Shown here piece by piece: positions 17,997 to 26,700 of a stretch of DNA of 64,000 bases. Under the pieces are notes generated by a model. The model did not search any database, was not told where the DNA came from, and saw only the letters and a list, made by a program, of their open reading frames with translations. The translations under genes and the position numbers were made by a program. Numbering within the stretch: position 1 is the first letter of the stretch; the number at the start of each line of letters is the position of its first letter. This DNA is from JAUWKC01 sp035527845 (GTDB lineage: Bacteria; Planctomycetota; Phycisphaerae; Sedimentisphaerales; Anaerobacaceae), in NCBI GenBank assembly GCA_035527845.1, contig DATKZT010000031.1, positions 29,446 through 93,445 on the forward strand. The letters run 5' to 3'.

Positions 17997-19979
17997 ATGA
18001 GTATGGATTGCTTAGTGTCTAGGTACAAGTACGTAAGTAAGTTGTATCTGACCCATTTTTATGGTTTTCTTGCTCCCCGCGCCTACAGCGTCATCATGCT
18101 CGGCGCCCTCTTTTGCACACTGGCGGCAAAGCTGTTTCATTGCCTGCGCATACGCAGCACGTCGGGTGAGTACTTCGGCTGGATATTTGCCGACATCGCC
18201 GTACTCTTGGGCATTGAGCTTATCCTCGCCGCCGCCTGTTTCTGCCGCCCGCGAAAATGGATTATCCGAACCGCCGTCGTCGTTGCCGCTCTTATATGCA
18301 CGTGGTCTGTGATAAATGCCGGCTGGCTGATAAGAACTGGAACCCAGGTTCTGCCTTGTGTATTACTGCCTTTGATTCGCGACCCCCTCAGCTCGTTAGC
18401 CATGATAGGCGCCAATCTGATAAGGATGCCCGTTGCAGCCGTGGCCCTGCTTGGTCCCAGCGCCGTCGCTCTCACTTTCTTCTTCTTCGTTTTGCTAAAA
18501 CCACGCAGTTTGGATTCCAGTCGCAAGCGATTCGTCGTCAAACTATTGGTTTCTCTCATTATCGTTTTTGTCACTGTCGTCGCCCACTCGGCGACCGTTA
18601 AACAAAGCTCCGCACAAATAGCTTCTGCCGGCCTTTGGTACAATTGTCAGTTAGAGGCTCTAACCGGTCCCTTGGCCGATCCGACGCGACTGCAGAGGGC
18701 CGATTTGGCAAACTTAAAACGGGAAATACCTGCCTTCAACCAGATACAGGTTGCCGGGTCCTCTAAACCCCGGCACGGCGCTTACAACCTCGTTGTGGTT
18801 GTCCTTGAGGGCGTCCAGTACAGGCACACCTCGCTTTATGACAAACAAAGCAACCTTACCCCTTATCTGGCGAACTTGGCAGCCCGGGGCGCTGAATTTG
18901 CCAACGCCCGCTCTTCACTTACCCACACCACAAAGGCGCTTTTCGCACTCCTGACCGGCCGCTTCCCTTCCGTCTACCAGGATATTGCCGAAGCCGTACC
19001 CGCTGCCGAGCCCTACGCCGGCATCGCCTCCGTTCTCAGGCACAACCTGAATTTCCGCACCGCCTTTTTCCTCTCCGGCGAGGGCGAGTTCGAGTGTGGC
19101 CCGGGCCTGGTTTATAACCTCGGCTTCGACAAATTCTTCGCCAGAGAGGACTTGGGCGACTCCAGCGCGTTTGTCGGCTATATGGGCGGCGATGAGTTCG
19201 CAATGTTGCCGCCCATAGTCGAGTGGATAAAAGCTGACCAAAGGCCTTTCTTCCTTACCCTTATGTGTTCCGTGACGCACGACCCCTATGAAGTTCCCAG
19301 GTCGTTCGCTGAGCCCGCCAAAGAGCCCGTGGACCGCTACCGCCAGACAATTTCCTACACCGACAAATTCCTCGCTGCACTGGATGACAAGCTCAACGAG
19401 TTGAATCTTGCCGAAAAAACGATTCTCTGTGTCATAAGTGACCATGGTGAAGGTTTTGGTGAGCACGGCCTCTTCGCCCACGAGGCAATACCTTTTGACG
19501 AGGCCCTGCGCATACCCTGGGTCATACGCGCGCCCGCCTTGATTGAGCCGGCAACCAGCGTGACCGAGCCGGTTTGCTCCGTCGATTTGACGCCAACGCT
19601 GCTTGCTCTGCTCGGATTCGATACCGCCGCCTTTGACTTTGATGGCGTCAACGCCTTGGCTCCTGTCCCCGATGACCGCAAGGTGTTTTTCACCAGTTGG
19701 ATGCAGCACAGTCCCGCCGGTTTCGTAAAAGGCAGCCTGAAGTTCATATACACCCCGACCACCCAAACCGTTTCCGTCTATGACTTGAGCGCCGACCCGT
19801 TTGAGCTGCTTGGGACGGAGCTGCCCCCACAGCAGGCTCAGGAAATCGCCGCTGAGATTGGCGATTGGCAGAGAAACAGCGTCTTTCGAATTAACCAGCA
19901 GCTCTCCGGCGAGAAAACGCTCTTCGACCACTGGCATTGTAACTGGCACAAGAGAATCGCCTGGGCTAACTACCGCTAA
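17997..19979 (+). CDS. membrane sulfatase/phosphoglycerol transferase-like protein
   Basis: The 660-residue protein has five or so N-terminal helices (about residues 15-195) and a C-terminal alkaline-phosphatase-superfamily domain (about 255-640). Key segments are LVVVVLEGVQYRHTSLY (about 260), the nucleophile region SLTHTTKALFALLTGRFPS (about 305-323) with threonine rather than the cysteine or serine of true sulfatases, LTLMCSVTHDPYEVP (about 417) and VISDHGEGFGEHGLF (about 478) for metal binding. This suits phosphoethanolamine or phosphoglycerol transferases that decorate surface glycans or lipids, rather than formylglycine sulfatases. The TTG at 17988 is an alternative start, but it lies at the -10 box, so I chose ATG 17997. 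Confidence 0.75.
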   Translation: MSMDCLVSRYKYVSKLYLTHFYGFLAPRAYSVIMLGALFCTLAAKLFHCLRIRSTSGEYFGWIFADIAVLLGIELILAAACFCRPRKWIIRTAVVVAALICTWSVINAGWLIRTGTQVLPCVLLPLIRDPLSSLAMIGANLIRMPVAAVALLGPSAVALTFFFFVLLKPRSLDSSRKRFVVKLLVSLIIVFVTVVAHSATVKQSSAQIASAGLWYNCQLEALTGPLADPTRLQRADLANLKREIPAFNQIQVAGSSKPRHGAYNLVVVVLEGVQYRHTSLYDKQSNLTPYLANLAARGAEFANARSSLTHTTKALFALLTGRFPSVYQDIAEAVPAAEPYAGIASVLRHNLNFRTAFFLSGEGEFECGPGLVYNLGFDKFFAREDLGDSSAFVGYMGGDEFAMLPPIVEWIKADQRPFFLTLMCSVTHDPYEVPRSFAEPAKEPVDRYRQTISYTDKFLAALDDKLNELNLAEKTILCVISDHGEGFGEHGLFAHEAIPFDEALRIPWVIRAPALIEPATSVTEPVCSVDLTPTLLALLGFDTAAFDFDGVNALAPVPDDRKVFFTSWMQHSPAGFVKGSLKFIYTPTTQTVSVYDLSADPFELLGTELPPQQAQEIAAEIGDWQRNSVFRINQQLSGEKTLFDHWHCNWHKRIAWANYR

Positions 19980-20110
19980 GGCGCTTTCACCCGTCCACCG
20001 CAGTTCATGGCAGACCAAGAGATAAGCCCTTAACGGTCGCTGCCTGGTTGCTGTTGCGGCCCGGCAGAAACTCTCAACATCCTTTCCACCAAAGTGTTAA
20101 AATACTTCGT

Positions 20111-20851
20111 ATGAACAGGGTCAGTTGCGACATTAGAATTGGCACCTCCGGCTGGCATTACGAACACTGGTCCGGCCGGTTTTACCCGCCGGATTTGCCA
20201 AAAACCAAATGGCTCCTGCACTACGCCCAGCATTTCGACACCGTCGAGGTCAACAACACCTTCTATCAACTCCCCAAACCAAAGTCCGTTGAGAACTGGC
20301 GCCAACAGGCCCCCGACAATTTCCTCTATACCGTAAAGGCCAATCGCTACATCACCCACATTAAGAGACTCAAGGATTCGCAGGAGCCGCTGGAGCGATT
20401 CTTTGAAATCGCTTGCCTGTTGAAGGAAAAGCTCGGCCCTGTTCTCTATCAACTGCCGCCGAGTATGCACAAGGACCTCGACCGCCTCGAAGACTTCATC
20501 AAGCTGCTCCCCAAAAAGCTCCCTGCCGTCTTCGAGTTCCGCCACGAAAGCTGGCACACACAGGATACCTATGCCCTGCTGAATAAATACAACGCCGCCT
20601 TTTGCACCCACGACCTGCCCGGCAGGGCCTCCCCGCGCGTAATCACCGGCGATCTAATCTACGTTCGCTTCCACGGCACCACCGGCCGATATTCCGGAAA
20701 TTATTCCAAATCCGCCCTGCGGGAATGGGCCGGCTGGATTAAAGACAATCTCAAATGCATCCGTGCCGTTTACGCCTACTTCAACAACGACTACAATGCT
20801 TACGCCATCAACAATGCAAAGCAGTTGAAAGAGCAGCTTCTCGATTTATGA
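20111..20851 (+). CDS. DUF72 (YecE-like) TIM-barrel protein
   Basis: The 246-residue protein is a DUF72 member: D-I-RIGTSGWHYEHWSGRFYP at the N-terminus, F-D-T-V-E-VNNTFYQLP (about 45-57), FEFRHESWHT (about 145), Y-V-RFHGTTGRY (about 183) and YAYFNNDYNAYAINNA near the end. The family has a TIM-barrel fold; its reaction is unknown. I chose the ATG at 20111 over an upstream in-frame codon because a TAAAAT box (20098-20103) lies 7 bases before it, which suggests a leaderless mRNA. Confidence 0.85.
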   Translation: MNRVSCDIRIGTSGWHYEHWSGRFYPPDLPKTKWLLHYAQHFDTVEVNNTFYQLPKPKSVENWRQQAPDNFLYTVKANRYITHIKRLKDSQEPLERFFEIACLLKEKLGPVLYQLPPSMHKDLDRLEDFIKLLPKKLPAVFEFRHESWHTQDTYALLNKYNAAFCTHDLPGRASPRVITGDLIYVRFHGTTGRYSGNYSKSALREWAGWIKDNLKCIRAVYAYFNNDYNAYAINNAKQLKEQLLDL

Positions 20852-20865
20852 GTTTCGCACCCTGA

Positions 20866-21027
20866 CTAAGAGCCTATCCGAATTACCCCTCTAAACCAGA
20901 GAGTCGTTGTCATTCTGAGCGCAGCGAAGAATCTCAAGCCCACCAGGCTCTTTTCCCGTTTGCCGGCCAGATGTTTCGCTTCGCTCAACATAACAATTGC
21001 ATATAGGTTATCAGGATAGGCTCTAAG
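20866..21027. mobile_element. MITE-like element with inverted ends
   Basis: The ends are imperfect inverted repeats: TAAGAGCCTATCCGAATTACC on the left (from 20867) and the reverse of TTAGAGCCTATCCTGATAACC on the right (to 21027). CTAAG stands at both edges. Inside lies a dispersed-repeat relic (GTCATTCTGAGCGCAGCGAAGAATCTC, about 20908-20935, and its inverted partner). There is no coding frame. The size (about 160 bases) and ends fit a miniature inverted-repeat transposable element. Confidence 0.5.
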
Positions 21028-21084
21028 TGTGGAGAAATCGTGGTCATTGGAAATGGCTTGGTCCCTCCCGCCCCAAAAAGCGGC

Positions 21085-21210
21085 TCAGTCGCCCTGCCGA
21101 CTTTCTATCTTGCTTTCCGCCATTTCCAGCATTCTCACCTGGACTTCACCGGTACTGGGTTCCCGGCCAAGCTCCCGTTCCAACTGTTTGTAAGCATCAT
21201 CCCACGACAT
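21085..21210 (-). CDS. 41-residue charged protein
   Basis: A very small gene with a strong ribosome binding site (AAGGAGC, 6 bases before the ATG at 21210). The product is MSWDDAYKQLERELGREPST followed by GEVQVRMLEMAESKIESRQGD, which reads as one or two amphipathic helices. The segment ELGREPSTGEV resembles the start of sigma-factor region 3 (E-L-G-R-E-P-T). An upstream in-frame start would add 20 residues but has no ribosome binding site. Function unknown; the protein may be a small regulator. Confidence 0.5.
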   Translation of the reverse strand: MSWDDAYKQLERELGREPSTGEVQVRMLEMAESKIESRQGD

Positions 21211-21364
21211 CTTTGTGCTCCTTATGCTCTCTACTAAAATAAGGCACACGCCGAAGCCGCAGTAACGCATTGTCTAAACTTTTCCTTGAAAGCCCGCTCT
21301 GCTCGAGCGGTTCGACAAAGCAACAGCGAAACAGCGAACAACTGTGCCCTCCACGACCTCATTT

Positions 21365-22252
21365 TCAGAAAATGACCTTCAGCCCTTTTTGAACTGCATA
21401 TTGTTGTGCGGTTTCGAATTCCTCGTGTGTTGGTCGGCGGTTTATCTTGCTGTGCTCGAAGGCCTTGTAGCAGGGACGATACTGGTCCATTACATTGACC
21501 ATAGTGTTTACGCTGATTTGCTCGGCCAAAAAATCCATAACCGCAAAACTGCCTGCCAGGTTATTGGGAAGAACTAAGTGCCTTATCAACAGGCCCCGGG
21601 TTGCCAGGCCCTTTTCCAATTGCAGGTCGCCCACCTGCCGGTGCATCTCTTTAACGGCCGCTTGGTTTATCTCCGGGTAATCCGCCGCCGCCGACAGTTC
21701 TTTGGCTGCCGCTGAATCCGAATACTTCATGTCCGGCATATAAATGTCTATCAGTCCCTCCAGCAACCTCAGCGTCTCCACCGAATCGTACCCGCCCGTA
21801 TTGTAAACCGTAGGTGCCCGCAGCCCCTTGCCTCTGGCCGACTCGATGGCCGCGGAAATCGGTGCGATAACGTGCGTGGGCGTAACGAAGTTTATGTTGC
21901 TGCAGCCGTATCTCTCCAAATCCAGCATGGCCCGGACCAACTGCTCCACCGTTACCCTCGTTCCGCTGCGGCCGTGGCTGATGTCGGAGTTCTGACAGAA
22001 TATGCACCCCAAATTGCATCCGCCAAAAAATATCGTCCCCGAACCGCCGGAGCCCACCAGCATGCTCTCCTCGCCGTAGTGAGGACCTACGGAACTAACC
22101 ACCGGCATATCACCGATACCGCAAAAGCCAATCTCGCCCTTGCTTCGCTCTACTTTGCACCGGCGCGGACACAGCGTGCACGGATTCATACGCTCCCACA
22201 ACTGCTGAACATTCGTGCTGAAAGAGCTGATATCCACCGGCAAATCGGTCAT
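21365..22252 (-). CDS. PflX-type radical SAM protein
   Basis: The protein of about 295 residues is of the PflX/COG1313 type, homologous to pyruvate formate-lyase activating enzymes. It has a leading cysteine cluster CTLCPRRCKVERSKGEIGFC, GTIFFGGCNLGCIFCQNSD with the CxxxCxxC motif, NINFVTPTHV, VYNTGGYDS and D-I-Y-M-P-D-M-K-Y. The activation target is unknown and no glycyl-radical enzyme is nearby. The ATG at 22252 has GGAAG 8 bases upstream; starting at 22315 would run through a dispersed repeat. It is related in plan to AmrS at 10023, but the two are clearly different families. Confidence 0.82.
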   Translation of the reverse strand: MTDLPVDISSFSTNVQQLWERMNPCTLCPRRCKVERSKGEIGFCGIGDMPVVSSVGPHYGEESMLVGSGGSGTIFFGGCNLGCIFCQNSDISHGRSGTRVTVEQLVRAMLDLERYGCSNINFVTPTHVIAPISAAIESARGKGLRAPTVYNTGGYDSVETLRLLEGLIDIYMPDMKYSDSAAAKELSAAADYPEINQAAVKEMHRQVGDLQLEKGLATRGLLIRHLVLPNNLAGSFAVMDFLAEQISVNTMVNVMDQYRPCYKAFEHSKINRRPTHEEFETAQQYAVQKGLKVIF

Positions 22253-22301
22253 ACCACAATCTTCCATTGCTTTTTGAATAAATATAGGAACAGACCTGCT
22301 G

Positions 22302-22328
22302 TCACTCCTGCGCAAGCAGGAGTCCGGA
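22302..22328. repeat. dispersed palindromic repeat
   Basis: GTCACTCCTGCGCAAGCAGGA and flanking bases form a short perfect palindrome (TCCTGC-GCAA-GCAGGA). It is one of the dispersed repeats also seen at about 813, 20908, 29088, 35122 and 57936. Confidence 0.5.
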
Positions 22329-22451
22329 AAACGTTGACAAAACGGCTGGATTCCCCGTTTCGAGCGAATGACAACTTGCTCTTGTTTGTACCGGAACCTT
22401 CCATTTAATATTCAAACCTCAATAAGAACTGGCCTCACACCCAGACCAACA

Positions 22452-22916
22452 TCACCCAAGAATATCCGGCGTCACCACCCAGCAAATGTGCCACCGCCCA
22501 TCCTCGCCGCGCTCCACGCACACGATGCCTGCATTCCTGAATGTCACCGTATCGCCTGATTCCGAGCCGGTCAAAAGCAGCGACGCCAACCTGCTCAAAA
22601 AAGGCAGGTGACCCACAATCATCACGTCTTTTTCGGCGGCCCCAAGCTCACGTGCCACCGGTGTTACATCATCGTTCGGCCCAAGAGCCTCGCGCGCGAC
22701 CGAACCCTCTTTCGATGTCACGGCTTCAGCCAAAATCTCCGCCGTCTGTGCCGCACGTCTCTTGCTGCTATGCCATATACAGCCAACGCATAGATTAAGC
22801 GGCCTTGCAAACGCAGCCGCCTTCTCTGATTCCTTCCTGCCGGCCTCGGTCAGCGACCGTCGCGGGTCTTCCTGCTCCGAGGCTGCCTTCGCATGCTGGA
22901 CAAGGTACAATTTCAT
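22452..22916 (-). CDS. sixA: phosphohistidine phosphatase SixA
   Basis: The 154-residue protein starts MKLYLVQHAKA, with Q in place of the R of the phosphoglycerate-mutase-like R-H-G motif, as in SixA. Then come RRSLTEAGRKESEKAA, W-H-S-S-K-R-R-AAQTAEILAEA and the second catalytic histidine in DVMIVGHLPFLSRLASLL (about residue 100). The short length and lack of extra domains fit SixA, which removes phosphate from histidine residues of phosphotransfer proteins. A strong ribosome binding site (GGGAGG) lies 7 bases before the ATG. Confidence 0.85.
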   Translation of the reverse strand: MKLYLVQHAKAASEQEDPRRSLTEAGRKESEKAAAFARPLNLCVGCIWHSSKRRAAQTAEILAEAVTSKEGSVAREALGPNDDVTPVARELGAAEKDVMIVGHLPFLSRLASLLLTGSESGDTVTFRNAGIVCVERGEDGRWHICWVVTPDILG

Positions 22917-23117
22917 TTTTGGCCTCCCTTTATCAGAATCTCACCAAGCCAATCTTACACCGTGACCTGTCCTTTGGCAATCGCTGGGCTGCGCGACGCC
23001 CCATTTTGCGGCGCCCGCCTCAATCTGCTTGCAGTTTTCGCCGATGGGATGTAAAGTGAATAAGAGCTGGCCGGAACATCGGCCGACGTGTACGCGTATC
23101 TAACGTTGATTCGGTTC

Positions 23118-23202
23118 GGAGCAGTGGCCGAGCGGCTGAAGGCGACGGTTTTGAAAACCGTTGTACCGACAGGTACCGGGGGTTCGAATCCCTCCTGCTC
23201 CG
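23118..23202 (+). tRNA. tRNA-Ser (anticodon TGA)
   Basis: The cloverleaf closes with GGAGCAG pairing to CTGCTCC and a G discriminator. The anticodon stem ACGGT/ACCGT holds the loop TTTGAAA with anticodon TGA. A long variable arm (GTACCGACAGGTACC region) and the T arm GGGGGTTCGAATCCCTC fit a class II serine tRNA. The CCA is not encoded. Confidence 0.93.
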
Positions 23203-23330
23203 GTACGAGCTCCGCGAGTAACGCAGCAGAGCAGCACAACTGCTTGTGCTGTGTGGGGATTCGAAGGGTTTGCGATGTGCGCAGCACCGTCAAACCCCTG
23301 GCCCAAAGGGGAATCCCTCCTGCTCCGGTA
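23186..23330. repeat. tRNA-Ser 3'-end direct repeat
   Basis: GAATCCCTCCTGCTCCGGTA at 23186-23205 covers the 3' end of tRNA-Ser and three bases beyond; the same 20 bases recur at 23311-23330. The 105 bases between carry no gene. This arrangement is what an integrated element leaves at a tRNA attachment site, but no integrase remains. The rest of 23331-23737 holds a promoter-like TTGACA (23507-23512), an 18-base spacer and TACTAT (23531-23536), and no gene. Confidence 0.6.
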
Positions 23331-23737
23331 ACAAAAAACCTCCCACCGTGAGGCGGACGCTGCCGCAGAGTAGGGTTGTTGGGGAAATGGCAATACACCT
23401 GTGTACAAAACCTGCGGCTTGGCTGCTACATAAGCACATGGGCTGCTCGCAAGCAACGCCTTTGGCCAAGAACCGGCAAAAAATGCCCGTCGCCGGCAGA
23501 AATCGCTTGACAAACCAGTTCTGAGTGTGATACTATACATCGTTCGTTGGGGTGGTTGATGGAAGGACCCAAACCAGCCTGTGACTCAAGCGCTCGAAAG
23601 GAAACTGCAGGAGATCTTGTTTGAACATTGGCATCAGCGCGAATGAATACGGGGGCTCAACGTCCCAAAACCCAAGCCCTGAGTTCGTTGTTTCATAAGG
23701 TGATGACTGGACCCATATAGAAGAAGGAGGTTTTACC

Positions 23738-26700
23738 ATGTCGAGTATCAGAAGCAGACAGGCCGCGACAGTTGTGTTCTCATTGTGTTTGTTGGCAGTT
23801 AGCCGAACGGTCTTCCCCGGCTCCATTACCGGCGCCGTAACCAAAGACTCGGATGGCTCGCCCATTAGCAGCTTATGGTTATTTGCCTACGATTATAACA
23901 CCGGCGCGTGGCAAGGCTATGGTCAAACCGACGCCGCCGGCGTCTATGAGATAACGGCAATGCCCACCGGGACTTACAGAGTTCGGGTTTACACGTCCGG
24001 CACCGAGTATAGGCCGGAATACTATGATGATGTCTGCGATGAGGATTTCGCCACGCCTGTGGACGTTAATGCGGGCGAGCAAACATCCGGCATTGACTTC
24101 GGGCTGGCCGTGGGAGGCTCCATTTCCGGACGCGCTGCAGACGTAAACGGTCTTGCTTTGGAAGGTGTCGATATAACCCTCTACCAGGGGGAGGACCCCT
24201 TCATAGCGGATGAACGTGCCTGGGATTGGGTCGACTCGACCTCTACCGACGCCAACGGCCGATATGAATTGACCGGCCTGTGTGAACGCAGATATCATCT
24301 GCGCGTTGACCCACAGCAAGTATCGGGAACGCATTACGTGGAGGCTGACCTCTACAACGTCCAGGTCTTTTTAGGGGCGGAGACGCCCGATATGAACGTC
24401 ACTCTCAGACAGGCAGCGTTGATTTACGGGTATGTAACAACCGTCGATGGCAATGCGATACCAAGCGCGGAAGTGGTCGCTGACGCGAGCTGGAGGGAAG
24501 ACGCGTGGGACTGGCATGCTGCGTGGACTGACTCCAATGGTATGTACGAGTTGTGGGTGGCGCCGTCGCCGGGGAAGTTCTACCCCGTCTGGGTCGACCG
24601 CGCAAGCCTCGGCGAGAATTATTACGAGTCGAGGTGGGATGCGAATTTCTACAAAGCTGCCTATGCGGGCACGAGAGTCGATTACACCCTCGAGCTTGCC
24701 GGGGCGGTGACAGGTCGAGTGGTGAACGAGGATGGTGTTGGAATAGAGGGGGTGTGGGTAGAGCATGATTGGGGCAAGTACGGAAATTTCGGAGCGTGGA
24801 CCGAAACCGACTCGGATGGTTATTTCAACCTCGGCAGTCTTCCAACCGGTATCAATTACATTTCCGTGGACACCTGGTGGCCGGTCGAACAAGGCGGCGT
24901 CAAGTATGCTGTTGGTGAGGCCTATGCCGGGCCCATAGACATCGCTGCGGGAGATGTGTGCGACGTCGGCGCCTTCACTATCTACGAAGCGGGCATGGTT
25001 ACCGGCGTGGTGACGGACGAAGCCGGCTTTCCGGTTCTCGGCGCAGAAGTGTATCTCGAAGGACAGGACATTGACGGTAACCCGGCTGATAGTGACGAAG
25101 GTTTTACCGATTCCTTCGGCCAGTTCACCTTGGACTATGTAGCACCGGGCACGTATGTTTTGAGTTCTGAGAGACACGGATTCATAACCACGATTGTGAC
25201 CGACATAACGGTAAACAGAGGCCAGCACGTGGATCGTGACATGGTTCTCAAGAGTTCTGCCGAAGGCGCCGCGATGAGCGGCATGATAGCTAACTATGAC
25301 GATTTGGCTCTGTATGACTCGGAAAACGCCGTTTATTATCCTTACTACGACGACACCGCTTATGCGGAATGGGGTCTGCCGGAGTTCGAGCTTATAGCGG
25401 TGCGGGCGGATGTGTCGCCCACCGAGAGAGACTTTCTTGAGCCTGACAGGATAATCGTTGGCTCGCTCGACGATGATGAAATAGACGACGGATACGGGGA
25501 CTATTTCGAACAGGACCCGTGTGAAACGCCGGGAAGGTATCAAATGGCACTGCCCAGCGGGGACATTGCCGTCGGCCTGAATGTGGTCAGGGACTTCCTG
25601 CCCGGATGGGGCGGGTGCGTGATATTCCATGATTGGCAAAGGTTCGATTTTGCCAAAGGAGATGTGCGGCATGATGTCAATTTTACCGCTGTGACTGGTG
25701 ATACAGGAACTCTCAAAGGCGACATTAGCGTGCCTCCCGACTACAATCATTTTCCCGAGGACTGGTGTCTAATCTTTGCTTATGCCCTTGACGCCAACAA
25801 CAATCCCAAGACCGGCATACCCCTCGGTGATGCGGCGGCATTTCCGGGCTGGACCACTCAGTATGAATTCAGGGATTTGCCGGTCGGCAAGTATCAGTTG
25901 AAGGCGTACGCCAGAAACTTGGCCAGCGTCCTCGATCTTGCACCGGTGACCGTCGTGGCCGACGCCAACACCATTCTGAACATAAGCTTCACGTCCGGAA
26001 GCACTCTGACAGGTCATATTACCGATGCCAACAGCGGCGCCGACGTCAATACCGCTCTCGTGACCATTGAAGAGACCGGCAAACAGGCAACAACAGACGA
26101 CTCAGGCAATTACACCATCAAGGGAATAAACGCAGGCCTCTACACAGTTAGCGTCAGCGCTTCCGGCTACGCCGACGCCCAGGTTGCCGACGTTAACATC
26201 GAGCCAAACTCCACTAAGGTCCTCGACTTTGCGCTGGATTCAACGATTGGCTCAATCTCCGGAACAGTCAGAACAGCCGACGGGAACAACATAAACGGAG
26301 TCACCGTCTTGGCCTACAATGAGACCGACGGCACATACGACACCACTGAAACCGTCGGCGGGACATTCACTATCACCGACCTTACGCCCGGCGAGTACAT
26401 TCTGGCAGTCGATACCGATGATTTAGGCTACGGGGTCGTCACGTACCCTCCGGATCCAAACCGAATTACACTTGCGCCAGACAGCCAGGTGAATGATGTT
26501 AATATTATCGTTGGGACGCTCCAGCCTCCGCTTTTCACAGTCTACTCTTCTGCCGGCAGTGACGTGCCGCCGGTCCTTTCCATGGAGTTTCACTCGAACC
26601 TGCCCTTGAACGCCGAGCCGAATATCATTGTTATAGACGGAAATGGTGCTCTGCATGACTTCACGTCCAATCCCGCCATCAACAGGTTCACAATCGTTTA

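Noticed and set aside
18915..20018. 367-codon minus-strand open frame
   Set aside because: It is antisense to the sulfatase-like gene with its D-H-G-E motif and is not a plausible protein.
24371..25750. 459-codon minus-strand open frame in the PASTA gene
   Set aside because: It is a shadow of a repetitive gene with a strong ribosome binding site on the plus strand.
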